In this document: positions 34,359 to 44,290 of the stretch, one piece after another
Position numbering within the stretch: position 1 is the first letter of the stretch
How the letters are laid out: every line of letters starts with the position of its first letter
Assembly (NCBI GenBank): GCA_002841625.1
Contig: PHAG01000007.1
Coordinates: 124,001-188,000 of the forward strand
Origin: Firmicutes bacterium HGW-Firmicutes-1
Lineage (GTDB): Bacteria > Bacillota > Clostridia > Lachnospirales > Vallitaleaceae
Length of the DNA: 64,000 bases
Direction: 5' to 3'
The notes under the pieces: generated by a model
Told to the model about the DNA's origin: nothing
The model's database searches: none
Seen by the model: only the letters and a program-made list of their open reading frames with translations
Position numbers and translations under genes: made by a program

Positions 34359-35332
34359 ATAATCAAAAGCCAACAAGATTAAGAGGTAATACAATGGTAA
34401 GAAGCTTAGTTAGAGAAACTAGGTTATCAATGGATCAAATTATTTATCCCTTGTTTATCGTAGAGGGTGAAGGCGTAAGGGAAGAGATTTCTTCTATGAA
34501 AGATCAATATCATCTATCTATTGATGTTTTAGCTGAGGAAGTAAAACATCTACATAGCTTAGGCATAAGAAACCTTTTGATTTTTGGTACACCAGACAAT
34601 AAAGATAGTAAAGCTTCATCAGGTTACGATAACGACGGGGTTATTCAAAGAGCTGTGAGAACAATAAAGGATCATTTTACAGATATTTATATTATCACCG
34701 ATATTTGTTTGTGTCCCTTCAAAGACGATGGGCATTGTTGTGTATATCATTCTGATGGAAGAATAGATAGAGAACAATCTCTTGAACTCTTAGGTAAAAT
34801 CGCACTTAGTCATGTTTGTTCAGGTGCTGATATGGTGGCTCCTTCAGATATGATGGACGGTAGAATTGGATATATTAGACAGCTATTAGATGAAAACGGA
34901 TACGAGCATGTTCCTATTATGGCCTATAGTGCAAAATTTGCATCTTCCTTTTATGGACCTTTTAGAGAAGCATTACATTCAGCACCTACTTTTGGAGATC
35001 GCAAAATGTATCAAATGGATCCTTCTAATGGAAGAGAAGCGATTAAAGAAATGACCCTAGATTATGAAGAAGGGGCAGACATTCTAATGGTAAAACCAGC
35101 CATGCCATACTTAGATGTAATCAAAGCTGCCAAAGATACATTTTTAGTACCAATTGCAGCCTACCAAGTAAGTGGTGAATATGCAATGTTAAGAACTACA
35201 ATAGATGCAGGACTGATCGAGGAAAGAGCAATTTATGAAAGCTTATTAAGTATTAGAAGAGGCGGAGCAGATATGATTATCACCTATTTTGCAAAAGAAT
35301 TAAAACGTCTCCTATCAGAGGTAAAACTATGA
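34355..35332 (+). CDS. hemB: Porphobilinogen synthase (5-aminolaevulinate dehydratase)
   Basis: 325 residues from ATG 34355 with TAAGGAG upstream; a longer frame from 34283 is not used. RLRGNTMVRSLVRETRL N-terminus. Zn-binding Cys cluster in DICLCPFKDDGHCCVYHSDG. Schiff-base Lys regions are IMAYSAKFASSFYGPFREA and DILMVKPAMPYLDVI. Condenses two ALA to porphobilinogen. Stop overlaps the hemL start (ATGATG). Confidence 0.96.
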   Translation: MNNQKPTRLRGNTMVRSLVRETRLSMDQIIYPLFIVEGEGVREEISSMKDQYHLSIDVLAEEVKHLHSLGIRNLLIFGTPDNKDSKASSGYDNDGVIQRAVRTIKDHFTDIYIITDICLCPFKDDGHCCVYHSDGRIDREQSLELLGKIALSHVCSGADMVAPSDMMDGRIGYIRQLLDENGYEHVPIMAYSAKFASSFYGPFREALHSAPTFGDRKMYQMDPSNGREAIKEMTLDYEEGADILMVKPAMPYLDVIKAAKDTFLVPIAAYQVSGEYAMLRTTIDAGLIEERAIYESLLSIRRGGADMIITYFAKELKRLLSEVKL

Positions 35333-36621
35333 TGCATACAAAATCAGAAGCCAATTTTGAAACGGCAAAACGTTTATTACCGGGTGGTGTGAATAGTCCA
35401 GTTAGAGCCTTTCAGTCTGTAAATACCACACCACTTTTTGTGGAAAGTGGAAAGGGATCAAAGCTTACGGATGTAGATGGGAATGTGTATATAGACTATA
35501 TCTGTTCTTGGGGACCGTTAATTCTTGGTCATGCTTCAGAGGTAGTTTATAGTGGGGTAAATGAATACCTACTAAAAGGGACGACATATGGTGTTCCTAC
35601 TGCTATAGAAGTAGAAATGGCAGCTTTAATCAATGAGGCTTATCCATCTATGGAAATGCTACGACTTGTAAGCTCAGGTACAGAAGCAACAATGAGTGCG
35701 ATTAGAGCTGCAAGAGGTTATACAGGAAGAGAAAAGATTTTAAAGTTTGAAGGTTGTTACCATGGACATAGTGATAGCTTATTGGTTAAGTCAGGGTCTG
35801 GTACACTTACCTATGGTGTTCCAACCAGTGCAGGAGTTACAAAAGGAACAGCACAAGATACCTTAGTTGGAAAATTCAATGACTTAGATATGCTGAAGGA
35901 AATCTTAAATGCAAATCAAGGCAGTATTGCTGCAGTCATTGTGGAACCTATTCCAGGAAACATGGGCCTTGTACTCCCTAATATAGAATTTCTAAGATCA
36001 CTTAGAAGCTTAACGCAAGAACATGGAATTGTACTGATTTTTGATGAAGTAATAACGGGTTTCAGAGTGGATTATCTAGGTGCGCAAGGTTTATATGATA
36101 TACAACCTGACATGACCTGTCTTGGGAAAATAATAGGTGGTGGCCTTCCGGTTGGAGCCTATGGTGGTAAAAAAGCGATTATGGAGTGCATAGCACCCCT
36201 TGGACCAGTATATCAAGCAGGAACACTATCGGGTAATCCAATTGCAATGAAAATGGGTATGAACCTGATCACATATTTAAAAGAACACCAAGAGATCTAT
36301 GAAGAATTGGATCAAAAAGGCAAGTTTTTAGAGGATGGATTTCAGAAAAACATACAAAAGACCGGTATTCGTGCTAGGGTAAATCGAGTGAAAGGAATGC
36401 TCTGCTTATTCTTTACAGAAGGTGAAGTGGATAGCTATGATGCTGTAATGCGATCAGATACGCAGCAATATGCAGCTTATTTTAATGGAATGTTGGAAAG
36501 AGGTATCTTGTTACCACCTGCTCAATTTGAATGTTTGTTTTTATCTCACGCCCATACTTATGATGACCTTGAAGCTACCATCAATATGCAACTAGAAGTC
36601 TTTAAACAAATGTGTATGTAA
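35329..36621 (+). CDS. hemL: Glutamate-1-semialdehyde 2,1-aminomutase
   Basis: 430 residues. FETAKRLLPGGVNSPVRAFQSV start, LVSSGTEATMSAIRAARGYTGR, FEGCYHGHSD, DEVITGFR, and the PLP Lys in CLGKIIGGGLPVGAYGG. Makes 5-aminolaevulinate. Start ATG 35329 or the adjacent ATG 35332, directly overlapping the hemB stop. With hemA, hemB, hemC and hemD it gives a dedicated uro'gen III supply to corrin synthesis. Confidence 0.96.
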   Translation: MMHTKSEANFETAKRLLPGGVNSPVRAFQSVNTTPLFVESGKGSKLTDVDGNVYIDYICSWGPLILGHASEVVYSGVNEYLLKGTTYGVPTAIEVEMAALINEAYPSMEMLRLVSSGTEATMSAIRAARGYTGREKILKFEGCYHGHSDSLLVKSGSGTLTYGVPTSAGVTKGTAQDTLVGKFNDLDMLKEILNANQGSIAAVIVEPIPGNMGLVLPNIEFLRSLRSLTQEHGIVLIFDEVITGFRVDYLGAQGLYDIQPDMTCLGKIIGGGLPVGAYGGKKAIMECIAPLGPVYQAGTLSGNPIAMKMGMNLITYLKEHQEIYEELDQKGKFLEDGFQKNIQKTGIRARVNRVKGMLCLFFTEGEVDSYDAVMRSDTQQYAAYFNGMLERGILLPPAQFECLFLSHAHTYDDLEATINMQLEVFKQMCM

Positions 36622-36631
36622 AGGGGAGCCA

Positions 36632-37729
36632 ATGAAATTAGCAATTATTACGCTTACAACTGGGGGCGTTTATCAGGCTAAAAAGCTTAAAAGACACTAT
36701 ATGGACGCAACCTTGTATACTTTAAAAAAGCACTTGCAAGAAGGCTTTCTTGAAATAGAACCCTCTCTGAGTGATTTGGTTGCTGAGTTGTTTGAAACTT
36801 ATGAAGGAATCGTATTCATTATGTCTACAGGTATTGTGGTTCGTACAATTGCACCTTTTATTCAGCATAAAACCATTGATCCAGCAATTATGGTAATGGA
36901 TGAGAAAGGTGAATATATCATTAGTTTACTTTCAGGTCATATTGGAAAGGCAAATGATTTCACCATTGATATTGCTAGCCATATGAGTGCATTACCAATT
37001 ATTACAACTGCATCTGATGTAAATGGAAAAATGGCCGTTGACACCATGGCAGATTATCTTGGTTGCCACATTGATAGCATGGAAGCTGCAAAGAAAATTA
37101 CAATTGGTATCATTGAAAATAAGAAGATTGGCATCCTATGTGATTTTCCTATCAATATAAATTTAGATGATCAATTTACTGTTTTAGAAGGAAATGTAGA
37201 TGATGATAGCATTGAAAATGAAAATATTGAAGGCCTTATTATTGTTTCTAAGGAAAATCCAAGGTTGTTCAAGGTGCCCAATGTATGGTTAATTCCAAAG
37301 GATATCGTAGTTGGGATAGGCTGTAGAAGAGGTAAAACAAAAGAAGAGTTGTTAAAGGCCTTAAAAAATGCTTTTGAAATAGCCCAACTCTCCGTAGAAC
37401 GCATAGAAAAATTAGTAACTGTAGATATAAAAAAAGATGAACTTGGTTTGCTAGAATTGGCAAGAACGCTAAAGGTTCCGTTAGTATGTTTACCTAGAGA
37501 TGTAATTCGTAAGGTAGAAGATAGATTTGAAGGATCAGAGTTTGTGAATGAAACGCTTGGTATCAAATCCGTTTGTGAACCTTGTGGCTATATTGGTTCT
37601 GCCTACGGTAATTGCCTTTTACCGAAACAACAGCTAGAAGGGATCACGATATCAATATGGGAAAAAGCCCAATCACTGGAGGTTCAATCATATGAAAGTT
37701 CCAAAATTAATGATAGCTGGAATCAGTAG
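36632..37729 (+). CDS. cbiG: Cobalt-precorrin-5A hydrolase CbiG
   Basis: 365 residues. IVFIMSTGIVVRTIAPFIQHKTIDPAIMVMDEKG, then SLLSGHIGKANDFT and the C-terminal domain starting IVVGIGCRRGKTKEELLKAL. It opens the delta-lactone, releasing C2 as acetaldehyde. Separated by ~7 kb from its usual cbiH neighbour. The 3' end overlaps cbiA by 38 bp. Confidence 0.94.
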   Translation: MKLAIITLTTGGVYQAKKLKRHYMDATLYTLKKHLQEGFLEIEPSLSDLVAELFETYEGIVFIMSTGIVVRTIAPFIQHKTIDPAIMVMDEKGEYIISLLSGHIGKANDFTIDIASHMSALPIITTASDVNGKMAVDTMADYLGCHIDSMEAAKKITIGIIENKKIGILCDFPININLDDQFTVLEGNVDDDSIENENIEGLIIVSKENPRLFKVPNVWLIPKDIVVGIGCRRGKTKEELLKALKNAFEIAQLSVERIEKLVTVDIKKDELGLLELARTLKVPLVCLPRDVIRKVEDRFEGSEFVNETLGIKSVCEPCGYIGSAYGNCLLPKQQLEGITISIWEKAQSLEVQSYESSKINDSWNQ

Positions 37730-39074
37730 TGGAGTGGGTAAAACAACTTTAACTATGGGCATATTAGCGGCACTGTCTAAAGAAATGGTGGTGCAATCAT
37801 ATAAAGTTGGGCCAGATTATATTGACCCAACATATCATACTTTTATCACAGGAAGAAAATGTAGAAACCTTGACAATTATTTGTTAACTGATGGAGCTAT
37901 ACAAGAAATTTTCTATAAGAATATCAAAGATGCACAAATTTCTATCATCGAAGGGGTAATGGGCTTATATGATGGCGCACATACAAGCGATGATATTGGT
38001 AGTTCAGCAAGTGTTGCAAAGGTATTAAAATGCCCTGTCGTATTGGTAGTGGATGGAAGAGGAATCGCAAAGAGTATCGCTGCAATTGTGAAAGGCTTTA
38101 TTGAGTTTGATGCAGAAGCTAATTTGTGCGGTGTAATCATAAATAAAGTAAATTCATTGAATCATTATAAGTTATTAAAAGAAGCAATTGAGCATTATAC
38201 GTCTGCAAAATGTTATGGGTACTTACTTAAAAATGATACGGGTACTTTGAAATCAAGACATCTTGGGTTAATACCTAGTGCTGAGGTTGAAGATTTAAAA
38301 GTGAAGATTGATGCGATTGGTCAAGCAGTTGAAGAAACCATTGACTTAGAAGGGCTAATTGAATTAGCTCATAAAGAGGCAGAAGAAATTCACATTGATT
38401 TTAAACCACAACAACCGCAATTTGAAGGTCTACATATTGGTGTTGCATATGATGAAGCCTTTAACTTTTATTACGAAGACAATTTTGACTTATTTAAAGA
38501 ATTAGGTGCTAAGCTTAGCTTTTTTAGTCCAATAAAGGATTCAAAGCTTCCGGAAAATGTTCATTTTCTATATTTTGGAGGTGGATTTCCAGAAGTATTT
38601 GCGGGGGAATTATCGCATAATCATTCGATGATGCAGGATATTTTAGGGAAATTGAATGCAGGAATTCCTTATTTGGCAGAATGTGGTGGTCTCATGTATT
38701 TAACGAAAGAATTGATCAATTTTGAGGGAGAGACTTTCAATATGGTGGGCTGGTTAAATGGTAAATGCGAGATGACAAAGACCCTGCAACGATTTGGCTA
38801 TAAAACCTTGCGATTAAGTACGAACTGTATTTTAGGAGAAAAGGATCAGGAAATTAAAATTCATGAATTTCATCGTTCTACAACAGAGGTTGTAAATAGC
38901 TTAACGGCATATGAATTAAAGAAAATTAAGGACGGTAAGCTCATAGATACTTATGAATGTGGCTTTATGAAAGGAAACGGTGTTGCAGGTTACCCACATT
39001 TTCACTTCTATGGAAATCCAGGCATGGCCATAAATATTCTGAAAGTCGCACAAGAATATGCAAATAAAAATTGA
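37692..39074 (+). CDS. cbiA: Cobyrinate a,c-diamide synthase CbiA
   Basis: 460 residues. Amidates the a and c side chains with ATP and glutamine. P-loop in IAGISSGVGKTTLTMGIL, VGPDYIDPTYHTFITGR, IIEGVMGLYDGA. C-terminal class I glutamine amidotransferase with nucleophile in YLAECGGLMYL and GYPHFHFYGNP. Start overlaps cbiG; ATG preceded by TGGAGG. Confidence 0.96.
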   Translation: MKVPKLMIAGISSGVGKTTLTMGILAALSKEMVVQSYKVGPDYIDPTYHTFITGRKCRNLDNYLLTDGAIQEIFYKNIKDAQISIIEGVMGLYDGAHTSDDIGSSASVAKVLKCPVVLVVDGRGIAKSIAAIVKGFIEFDAEANLCGVIINKVNSLNHYKLLKEAIEHYTSAKCYGYLLKNDTGTLKSRHLGLIPSAEVEDLKVKIDAIGQAVEETIDLEGLIELAHKEAEEIHIDFKPQQPQFEGLHIGVAYDEAFNFYYEDNFDLFKELGAKLSFFSPIKDSKLPENVHFLYFGGGFPEVFAGELSHNHSMMQDILGKLNAGIPYLAECGGLMYLTKELINFEGETFNMVGWLNGKCEMTKTLQRFGYKTLRLSTNCILGEKDQEIKIHEFHRSTTEVVNSLTAYELKKIKDGKLIDTYECGFMKGNGVAGYPHFHFYGNPGMAINILKVAQEYANKN

Positions 39075-39092
39075 TTAAGGGGGAAACCGAAG

Positions 39093-39623
39093 GTGGACAA
39101 GGGTTACATTCAAATTTATACAGGAAACGGAAAAGGAAAGACAACAGCCGCCTTAGGATTAGGACTCCGAGCAGTAGGCAGTGGTTGTAAAGTCATCATG
39201 GTACAGTTCTTAAAAGGATCACCGACGAGTGAATTGATTTCCACTAAGCTATTAGGCAATCAATTTGAAATAATAAGATTGGTAGCACATGAAAAATTTT
39301 TTTGGCAACTTACTGAAATAGAAAAAACGAGTTTGAAGCAACAACTTGACATAGAAATAAGAAGGGTTTTTGAAATCTTAGATAAAAACTTATGCGATGT
39401 ACTTATACTGGATGAAATATTTGGGGCCCTTACCAATGAGATGGTAACGATGGAACAATTAAATCAAATACTAGACTTGAAACCTGAAGGATTGGAAATC
39501 GTGTTAACAGGCAGAAATGCTCCAGAGGAAATAATAGATAGAGCAGATTTGGTAACTGAAATGAAACCTATAAAGCACTATTATGAAAAGGGTATCAAAA
39601 GCAGGAAAGGAATCGAGTATTAA
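39093..39623 (+). CDS. cobO: Cob(I)yrinic acid a,c-diamide adenosyltransferase (CobA/CobO/BtuR family)
   Basis: 176 residues, GTG start with AAGGGGG upstream. P-loop is IYTGNGKGKTTAALGLGLRAVG; Walker-B-like VLILDEIFGAL; LTGRNAPEEIIDRADLVTEM and KHYYEKGIKSRKGIEY end. It adenosylates the corrin during de novo synthesis and is structurally unrelated to PduO at 10867. Confidence 0.95.
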   Translation: MDKGYIQIYTGNGKGKTTAALGLGLRAVGSGCKVIMVQFLKGSPTSELISTKLLGNQFEIIRLVAHEKFFWQLTEIEKTSLKQQLDIEIRRVFEILDKNLCDVLILDEIFGALTNEMVTMEQLNQILDLKPEGLEIVLTGRNAPEEIIDRADLVTEMKPIKHYYEKGIKSRKGIEY

Positions 39624-39644
39624 AAACTTGAAAAGGGTGAAAAA

Positions 39645-41129
39645 ATGGCTAAAAATTTAATGATCTTAGGAACTGCTTCTACTGTTGGGAAAAGTATTTT
39701 AACTGCTGCCTTTTGTAGAATATTTAAGCAAGAGGGTTATCAAACAGCACCCTTTAAATCACAAAATATGGCGTTGAATTCTTATGTTACAAAAGATGGT
39801 AAAGAAATGGGGAGAGCTCAAGTTGTTCAAGCAGAAGCGGCAGGTCTAGAACCAATGGTTGAAATGAATCCAATTCTTTTAAAACCAACCTCCGATGTAG
39901 GAAGTCAAGTTATTCTCAATGGAAAAGTATTCAAGAACATGACTGCTTCCGAATATTTTGCTATGAAAAGCAGCTTAAAGCCAGAGATTATGAAGGCCTA
40001 TCATACCCTAGAAGAACAATTTGATATGATTATTTTAGAAGGAGCTGGAAGTCCTGCTGAAATCAATTTAAGGGCAGACGATATTGTAAATATGGGGATG
40101 GCTGAAATGGTAGATGCACCAGTAATCCTTGTAGGGGATATCGATAAAGGCGGAATTTTTGCCTCTCTTTATGGAACAATCATGCTTCTAGAGCCAGAAG
40201 AGCAAGCACGTATAAAAGGATATATTATCAATAAATTCAGAGGGGATGTAGAAATTTTAAAGCCTGGAATTGATATGTTTTATGAAAAAATACAAATACC
40301 TTGCTTAGGTGTGATTCCCTATATGAAAATGAATATCGATGACGAAGATAGCGTTACAACACGTTTTGATAGAAGGCAAGAAGGTGCCATTGTAATTGGA
40401 ATTATTAGGCTTCCATATATGTCTAATTTTACAGACTTCACTGTTTTTGATTTGGAGGAGGACGTTACGGTTAGATATATTCAAGACAATACAAATGAAG
40501 AGGTAGATATGATTGTGATTCCGGGTAGCAAGAACACCTTAAAGGATATGGAGTTCTTACACCATTCAGGATTAGCCGAATACATCTATAGAGCGCATAG
40601 AAGCAATATACCTATTATTGGTATTTGTGGAGGTTACCAGATGCTAGGTAGAACAATATCCGACCCCTTTAATGTTGAGACAACCCAACTTACGGTAAAT
40701 GGATTAGGTCTAATAGAGGCAGAAACCTCTATGTCTCAAGATAAAAAAACTGTTCGAATCAATGGTAAATTTGAAGAAAAGCTATCTTTTGCAGAGGATG
40801 CATTGGATATGAAAATTGATGGTTATGAAATTCATATGGGTGTTACTATTTTGTTAGAGGGTACAAAGCCAGCAATACGTCTTGAAGATGGCAGAGAGGA
40901 TGGAGCCATAAACCTTGAAGGAAATGTCTTCGGAACTTATTTACATGGCATTTTTGACAATGATAATTTCAGAAATGCATTGTTAAATAACATTAGAAAA
41001 ATAAAAGGATTAGATACTACTGCAGAGATTGATTATAAAAGCTTAAAGGAAGCAGAATACGATAAATTAGCTGATGTTGTAAGGAGTCATGTTGATTTAG
41101 AGCAGATTAAGAAAATCATAGGGGTGTAA
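39645..41129 (+). CDS. cbiP: Cobyric acid synthase CbiP/CobQ
   Basis: 494 residues. N-terminal MILGTASTVGKSILTAAFCR, FKSQNMALNSYVTKDGKEMGRAQ, VILVGDIDKGGIFASLYG; C-terminal glutamine amidotransferase with GICGGYQMLGR and GTYLHGIFDN. Amidates b, d, e and g. Starts 21 bp after the adenosyltransferase; cbiB follows 2 bp later. Confidence 0.96.
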   Translation: MAKNLMILGTASTVGKSILTAAFCRIFKQEGYQTAPFKSQNMALNSYVTKDGKEMGRAQVVQAEAAGLEPMVEMNPILLKPTSDVGSQVILNGKVFKNMTASEYFAMKSSLKPEIMKAYHTLEEQFDMIILEGAGSPAEINLRADDIVNMGMAEMVDAPVILVGDIDKGGIFASLYGTIMLLEPEEQARIKGYIINKFRGDVEILKPGIDMFYEKIQIPCLGVIPYMKMNIDDEDSVTTRFDRRQEGAIVIGIIRLPYMSNFTDFTVFDLEEDVTVRYIQDNTNEEVDMIVIPGSKNTLKDMEFLHHSGLAEYIYRAHRSNIPIIGICGGYQMLGRTISDPFNVETTQLTVNGLGLIEAETSMSQDKKTVRINGKFEEKLSFAEDALDMKIDGYEIHMGVTILLEGTKPAIRLEDGREDGAINLEGNVFGTYLHGIFDNDNFRNALLNNIRKIKGLDTTAEIDYKSLKEAEYDKLADVVRSHVDLEQIKKIIGV

Positions 41130-41131
41130 AG

Positions 41132-42094
41132 ATGAAAAACATCATCATTTTAATGCTAGCTGTTTTATTAGATCTTATTTTTGGAGATCCATATCATATT
41201 CCACATCCTATAACCTACATAGGCAAAATGATACGTTTGATTGAGAAAGGCATCAGAAAAACAAAGATGCCCCTAAGACTTGGAGGATTTTTATTAATGC
41301 TATCCTCTGTTAGTACAGTATGGGTTGTGATTACGGGATTATTATATATGGCAAACCTCCTTCATCCAGTTGCAAAAGACCTCGTAACGATATACTTGCT
41401 ATATACCTCACTTGCAGCGAAATGTTTAAGAGTTGAAATTATGAAAGTTTATAAAGCTCTAAAAAACAATCAATTACTAGAGGCTAGAAAATATATTTCC
41501 TATTTAGTAGGTAGAGATACAAGTAGCTTGAATTCGGATGAAGTAACAAGAGCTGCAGTGGAAACTGTTGCAGAAAACACAGTGGATGGTGTGTTGGCAC
41601 CTCTTCTTTACATAGTAATTGGCATGTTTTTCCAATTGCCAGTACAATTTGTTTTTGCTTATAAGACGGTTAATACCTTAGACTCTATGGTGGGGTATAT
41701 ACAGGAACCTTACAAAGAAATTGGATTTTTCTCAGCAAAAACAGATGATGTACTAAACTATATACCAGCAAGAATTGGGAGTCTTGTGATGGTTCTAGGT
41801 GGATCAATTCGAGGCTATCATTTGAAAAATGGGTTGAAGATCTTGATAAGAGATCGTAGAAATCATAAAAGTCCAAATTGTGCTTACCCGGAAGCGGCTG
41901 TAGCTGGATTACTAGGAGTTCAAATTGGAGGAACAAATCAGTATTTTAATGAAACTGTTGAGAAACCAACAATCGGTGATGAGCTTATTCCACTGGGCTT
42001 TATACATATTTTAGATACCGTAAAAATTATGTACGCAGCTGAAGCAATCATGATTTGTGCAAGCATACTTACATTAAGCATTTTATTAAAATAA
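41132..42094 (+). CDS. cbiB: Adenosylcobinamide-phosphate synthase CbiB
   Basis: 320 residues, multi-pass membrane protein. DLIFGDPYHIPHPITYIGKMI start, SYLVGRDTSSLNSDEVTRAAVETVAENTVDGV, and YPEAAVAGLLGVQIGG are CbiB/CobD stretches. Attaches aminopropanol phosphate (from the next gene's product) to cobyric acid. Confidence 0.95.
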   Translation: MKNIIILMLAVLLDLIFGDPYHIPHPITYIGKMIRLIEKGIRKTKMPLRLGGFLLMLSSVSTVWVVITGLLYMANLLHPVAKDLVTIYLLYTSLAAKCLRVEIMKVYKALKNNQLLEARKYISYLVGRDTSSLNSDEVTRAAVETVAENTVDGVLAPLLYIVIGMFFQLPVQFVFAYKTVNTLDSMVGYIQEPYKEIGFFSAKTDDVLNYIPARIGSLVMVLGGSIRGYHLKNGLKILIRDRRNHKSPNCAYPEAAVAGLLGVQIGGTNQYFNETVEKPTIGDELIPLGFIHILDTVKIMYAAEAIMICASILTLSILLK

Positions 42095-42106
42095 GGGGGA
42101 TTAAAC

Positions 42107-43186
42107 ATGAATGTTCATGGTGGTTATTTTGGTAATAACAGGAAAGAAATATTGGATTTTAGTGTTAATCTAAACCCTTTAGGTGTTCCAGAATCGGTAA
42201 AAAATAATATTATCAATAACTTAGGAGCATTAGACACCTATCCAGAAATAGAGGCTAGGACTGCAAGGGAACACCTTGCACGTGAATATGGACTAAAATC
42301 TAGTAATATCATCATGGGAAATGGTGCAGTAGAATTGATTTATCTTTTGGCAAAGACAGTAAAACCCAAGAAAGTACTGTTGGTGCAACCTACTTTTAAT
42401 GAATATGAAAGAGCTTTTAAGCAGAGCAATACGGAATGTATTCATTATTTCCTAAAGGCAAATGATGATTTTGAATTAAACTTAGAAGACTTATTTTATA
42501 CCATTTTGATTCACAAGCCTGAAGTGATGGTGATGTGTAATCCGAACAACCCAACAGCTTCCTACATAGAGAATGATTCAATAGAAAAGATACTTGAAGC
42601 GCTCAAATCCTATGGCGGAATTCTAATGATTGATGAATCTTTTTCAGCATTTGAAAATCTTCCAACGGCAATTTCCTTGTTACATCATGAAAATTTATTT
42701 TTATTAAGATCTATGACAAAGTACTACTCAATTGCAGGCATTAGGCTTGGATATGGTATTGGAGCTGAAAGCATTACCGGACAGATGCAATTACAAAAGG
42801 AGCCCTGGACCTTGAACTCAATTGCTTGCAATATTGTGGAGGTTCTACTTCAGGATAAAGAATATCAGTTAAAAACACAGAAGTGGTATCAGGAAGAGAA
42901 AAATTACTTTGTTGAAAATATCAAAAAAATCCCCTTTTTATATACGTTTGATAGTAAAGCAAATTTTTTCCTCTGTCGGTGTGAGATAGATAGTGAGGAA
43001 ATTAAAAATAGATTGTTAGCAAAGGGGATATTTATTAGAACCTGCAATGATTTTACTAGCTTAGAAGGCAAGTATATTAGAATAGCACTTAGAAGCAGAG
43101 TAGAAAACAAGCTGTTTTTTGAAGCGCTTTTAGAAATTCAAGAGGACTTAAAAGAGAAAAAAGAGTTGAGATCATTAAATTATTAA
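42107..43186 (+). CDS. cobD: L-threonine-O-3-phosphate decarboxylase (CobD-like aminotransferase fold)
   Basis: 359 residues, PLP class I/II fold. MNVHGGYFG start, DFSVNLNPLGVP, VMCNPNNPTASY, the PLP Lys in LRSMTKYYSIAGIRLGYG. This position beside cbiB, with the N-terminal histidine-glycine start, fits threonine-phosphate decarboxylase rather than histidinol-phosphate aminotransferase. No threonine kinase gene was identified in the window to make its substrate. ATG with GGGGG upstream. Confidence 0.85.
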   Translation: MNVHGGYFGNNRKEILDFSVNLNPLGVPESVKNNIINNLGALDTYPEIEARTAREHLAREYGLKSSNIIMGNGAVELIYLLAKTVKPKKVLLVQPTFNEYERAFKQSNTECIHYFLKANDDFELNLEDLFYTILIHKPEVMVMCNPNNPTASYIENDSIEKILEALKSYGGILMIDESFSAFENLPTAISLLHHENLFLLRSMTKYYSIAGIRLGYGIGAESITGQMQLQKEPWTLNSIACNIVEVLLQDKEYQLKTQKWYQEEKNYFVENIKKIPFLYTFDSKANFFLCRCEIDSEEIKNRLLAKGIFIRTCNDFTSLEGKYIRIALRSRVENKLFFEALLEIQEDLKEKKELRSLNY

Positions 43187-43213
43187 ACATTTAAATGTTG
43201 AAGGAGACAAAAC

Positions 43214-44281
43214 ATGGACTTATTAAAAAGAACCTCCACAGGGATTGTAGGGTTAAAAGAAGACATAATGGACCAAGCAAAGATAAGAATGGATGCACTT
43301 GCTAAGCCTCTAGGAAGTTTAGGGAGACTTGAGCAAATCGCCATACAAATTTCAGGGATAACAGGAGAGTTACATAACAAAATAAATAAGAAATGTACGA
43401 TTATTATGGCTGCAGATCATGGCATCTGTGATGAAGGGGTAAGTTGTGCTCCACAAGAAGTCACTGCCATCCAAACGATAAATATGTTAAAAGGGCTAAC
43501 GGGAATATGTGCAATCAGTAAAGCAAATAATGCAGAAATACGTGTTATAGATATTGGTATTATGAAAGATATAGCGTATCCTGGCCTAATCAATAAAAAA
43601 ATACGTTATGCAACGGATAACTTTTTACTTGGGCCAGCAATGAAACGTGAAGAAGCCGTAAAAGCTTTAGAAATTGGTATAGAAATGGTTAGAGATTTAG
43701 TGGAGGATGGCTTTAATTTGTTAGGAACTGGTGAAATGGGCATAGGAAATACGAGTTGTAGTAGCGCTGTTTTTATGGCTCTTACAGGCTGTAGCGCAGA
43801 GGTATCTGTAGGCAAAGGTGGCGGGATTACAGAGGAAGCCTTTGAAAACAAAAAAAGAGTAATAGAAAAATCAATACAGTTTCATCAACCAGATCAAAAT
43901 GATCCTATTGATGTTTTAACGAAGGTTGGAGGATTAGATCTTGCTGGTATGGTAGGTTGTTTCCTTGGGGCCGCTTATTATAGAGTTCCTATTGTAATTG
44001 ATGGATTTATTTCAGCAGCAGCAGCGCTTACTGCGTATAGAATCAATCCATTGGTAAAGAATTTTATGATTCCGTCTCATTGTTCTATGGAACCGGGGTA
44101 CATCAATATTATGAAAGAAATTGAGCTGAAACCAATCCTTTATTTAGAAATGCGTCTTGGTGAAGGCACAGGTTGTCCAATAGCCTTCAATATTGTTGAA
44201 ACAGCATTATCGGTAATGAGTAACATGGCAACCTTTGCAGAAGCAACGATTATTGATGATTACTTAGTCGATATCAGATAA
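43214..44281 (+). CDS. cobT: Nicotinate-nucleotide--dimethylbenzimidazole phosphoribosyltransferase CobT
   Basis: 355 residues. RMDALAKPLGSLGRLEQIAIQI, IIMAADHGICDEGVS, LLGTGEMGIGNTSCSSAVF, and the catalytic Glu region LRLGEGTGCPIAFNIVETAL-type near the end. Activates the lower-ligand base. No bluB or bza genes are in this window, so the base made or used is unknown. ATG with AAGGAG upstream. Confidence 0.95.
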   Translation: MDLLKRTSTGIVGLKEDIMDQAKIRMDALAKPLGSLGRLEQIAIQISGITGELHNKINKKCTIIMAADHGICDEGVSCAPQEVTAIQTINMLKGLTGICAISKANNAEIRVIDIGIMKDIAYPGLINKKIRYATDNFLLGPAMKREEAVKALEIGIEMVRDLVEDGFNLLGTGEMGIGNTSCSSAVFMALTGCSAEVSVGKGGGITEEAFENKKRVIEKSIQFHQPDQNDPIDVLTKVGGLDLAGMVGCFLGAAYYRVPIVIDGFISAAAALTAYRINPLVKNFMIPSHCSMEPGYINIMKEIELKPILYLEMRLGEGTGCPIAFNIVETALSVMSNMATFAEATIIDDYLVDIR

Positions 44282-44290
44282 GGAGATTAC

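Noticed and set aside
34073-34394. Minus-strand frames with SLHCLSLHCL-type repeats
   Set aside because: Antisense of the 15-bp repeat in the cobA-hemD/hemB spacer; no gene signals.
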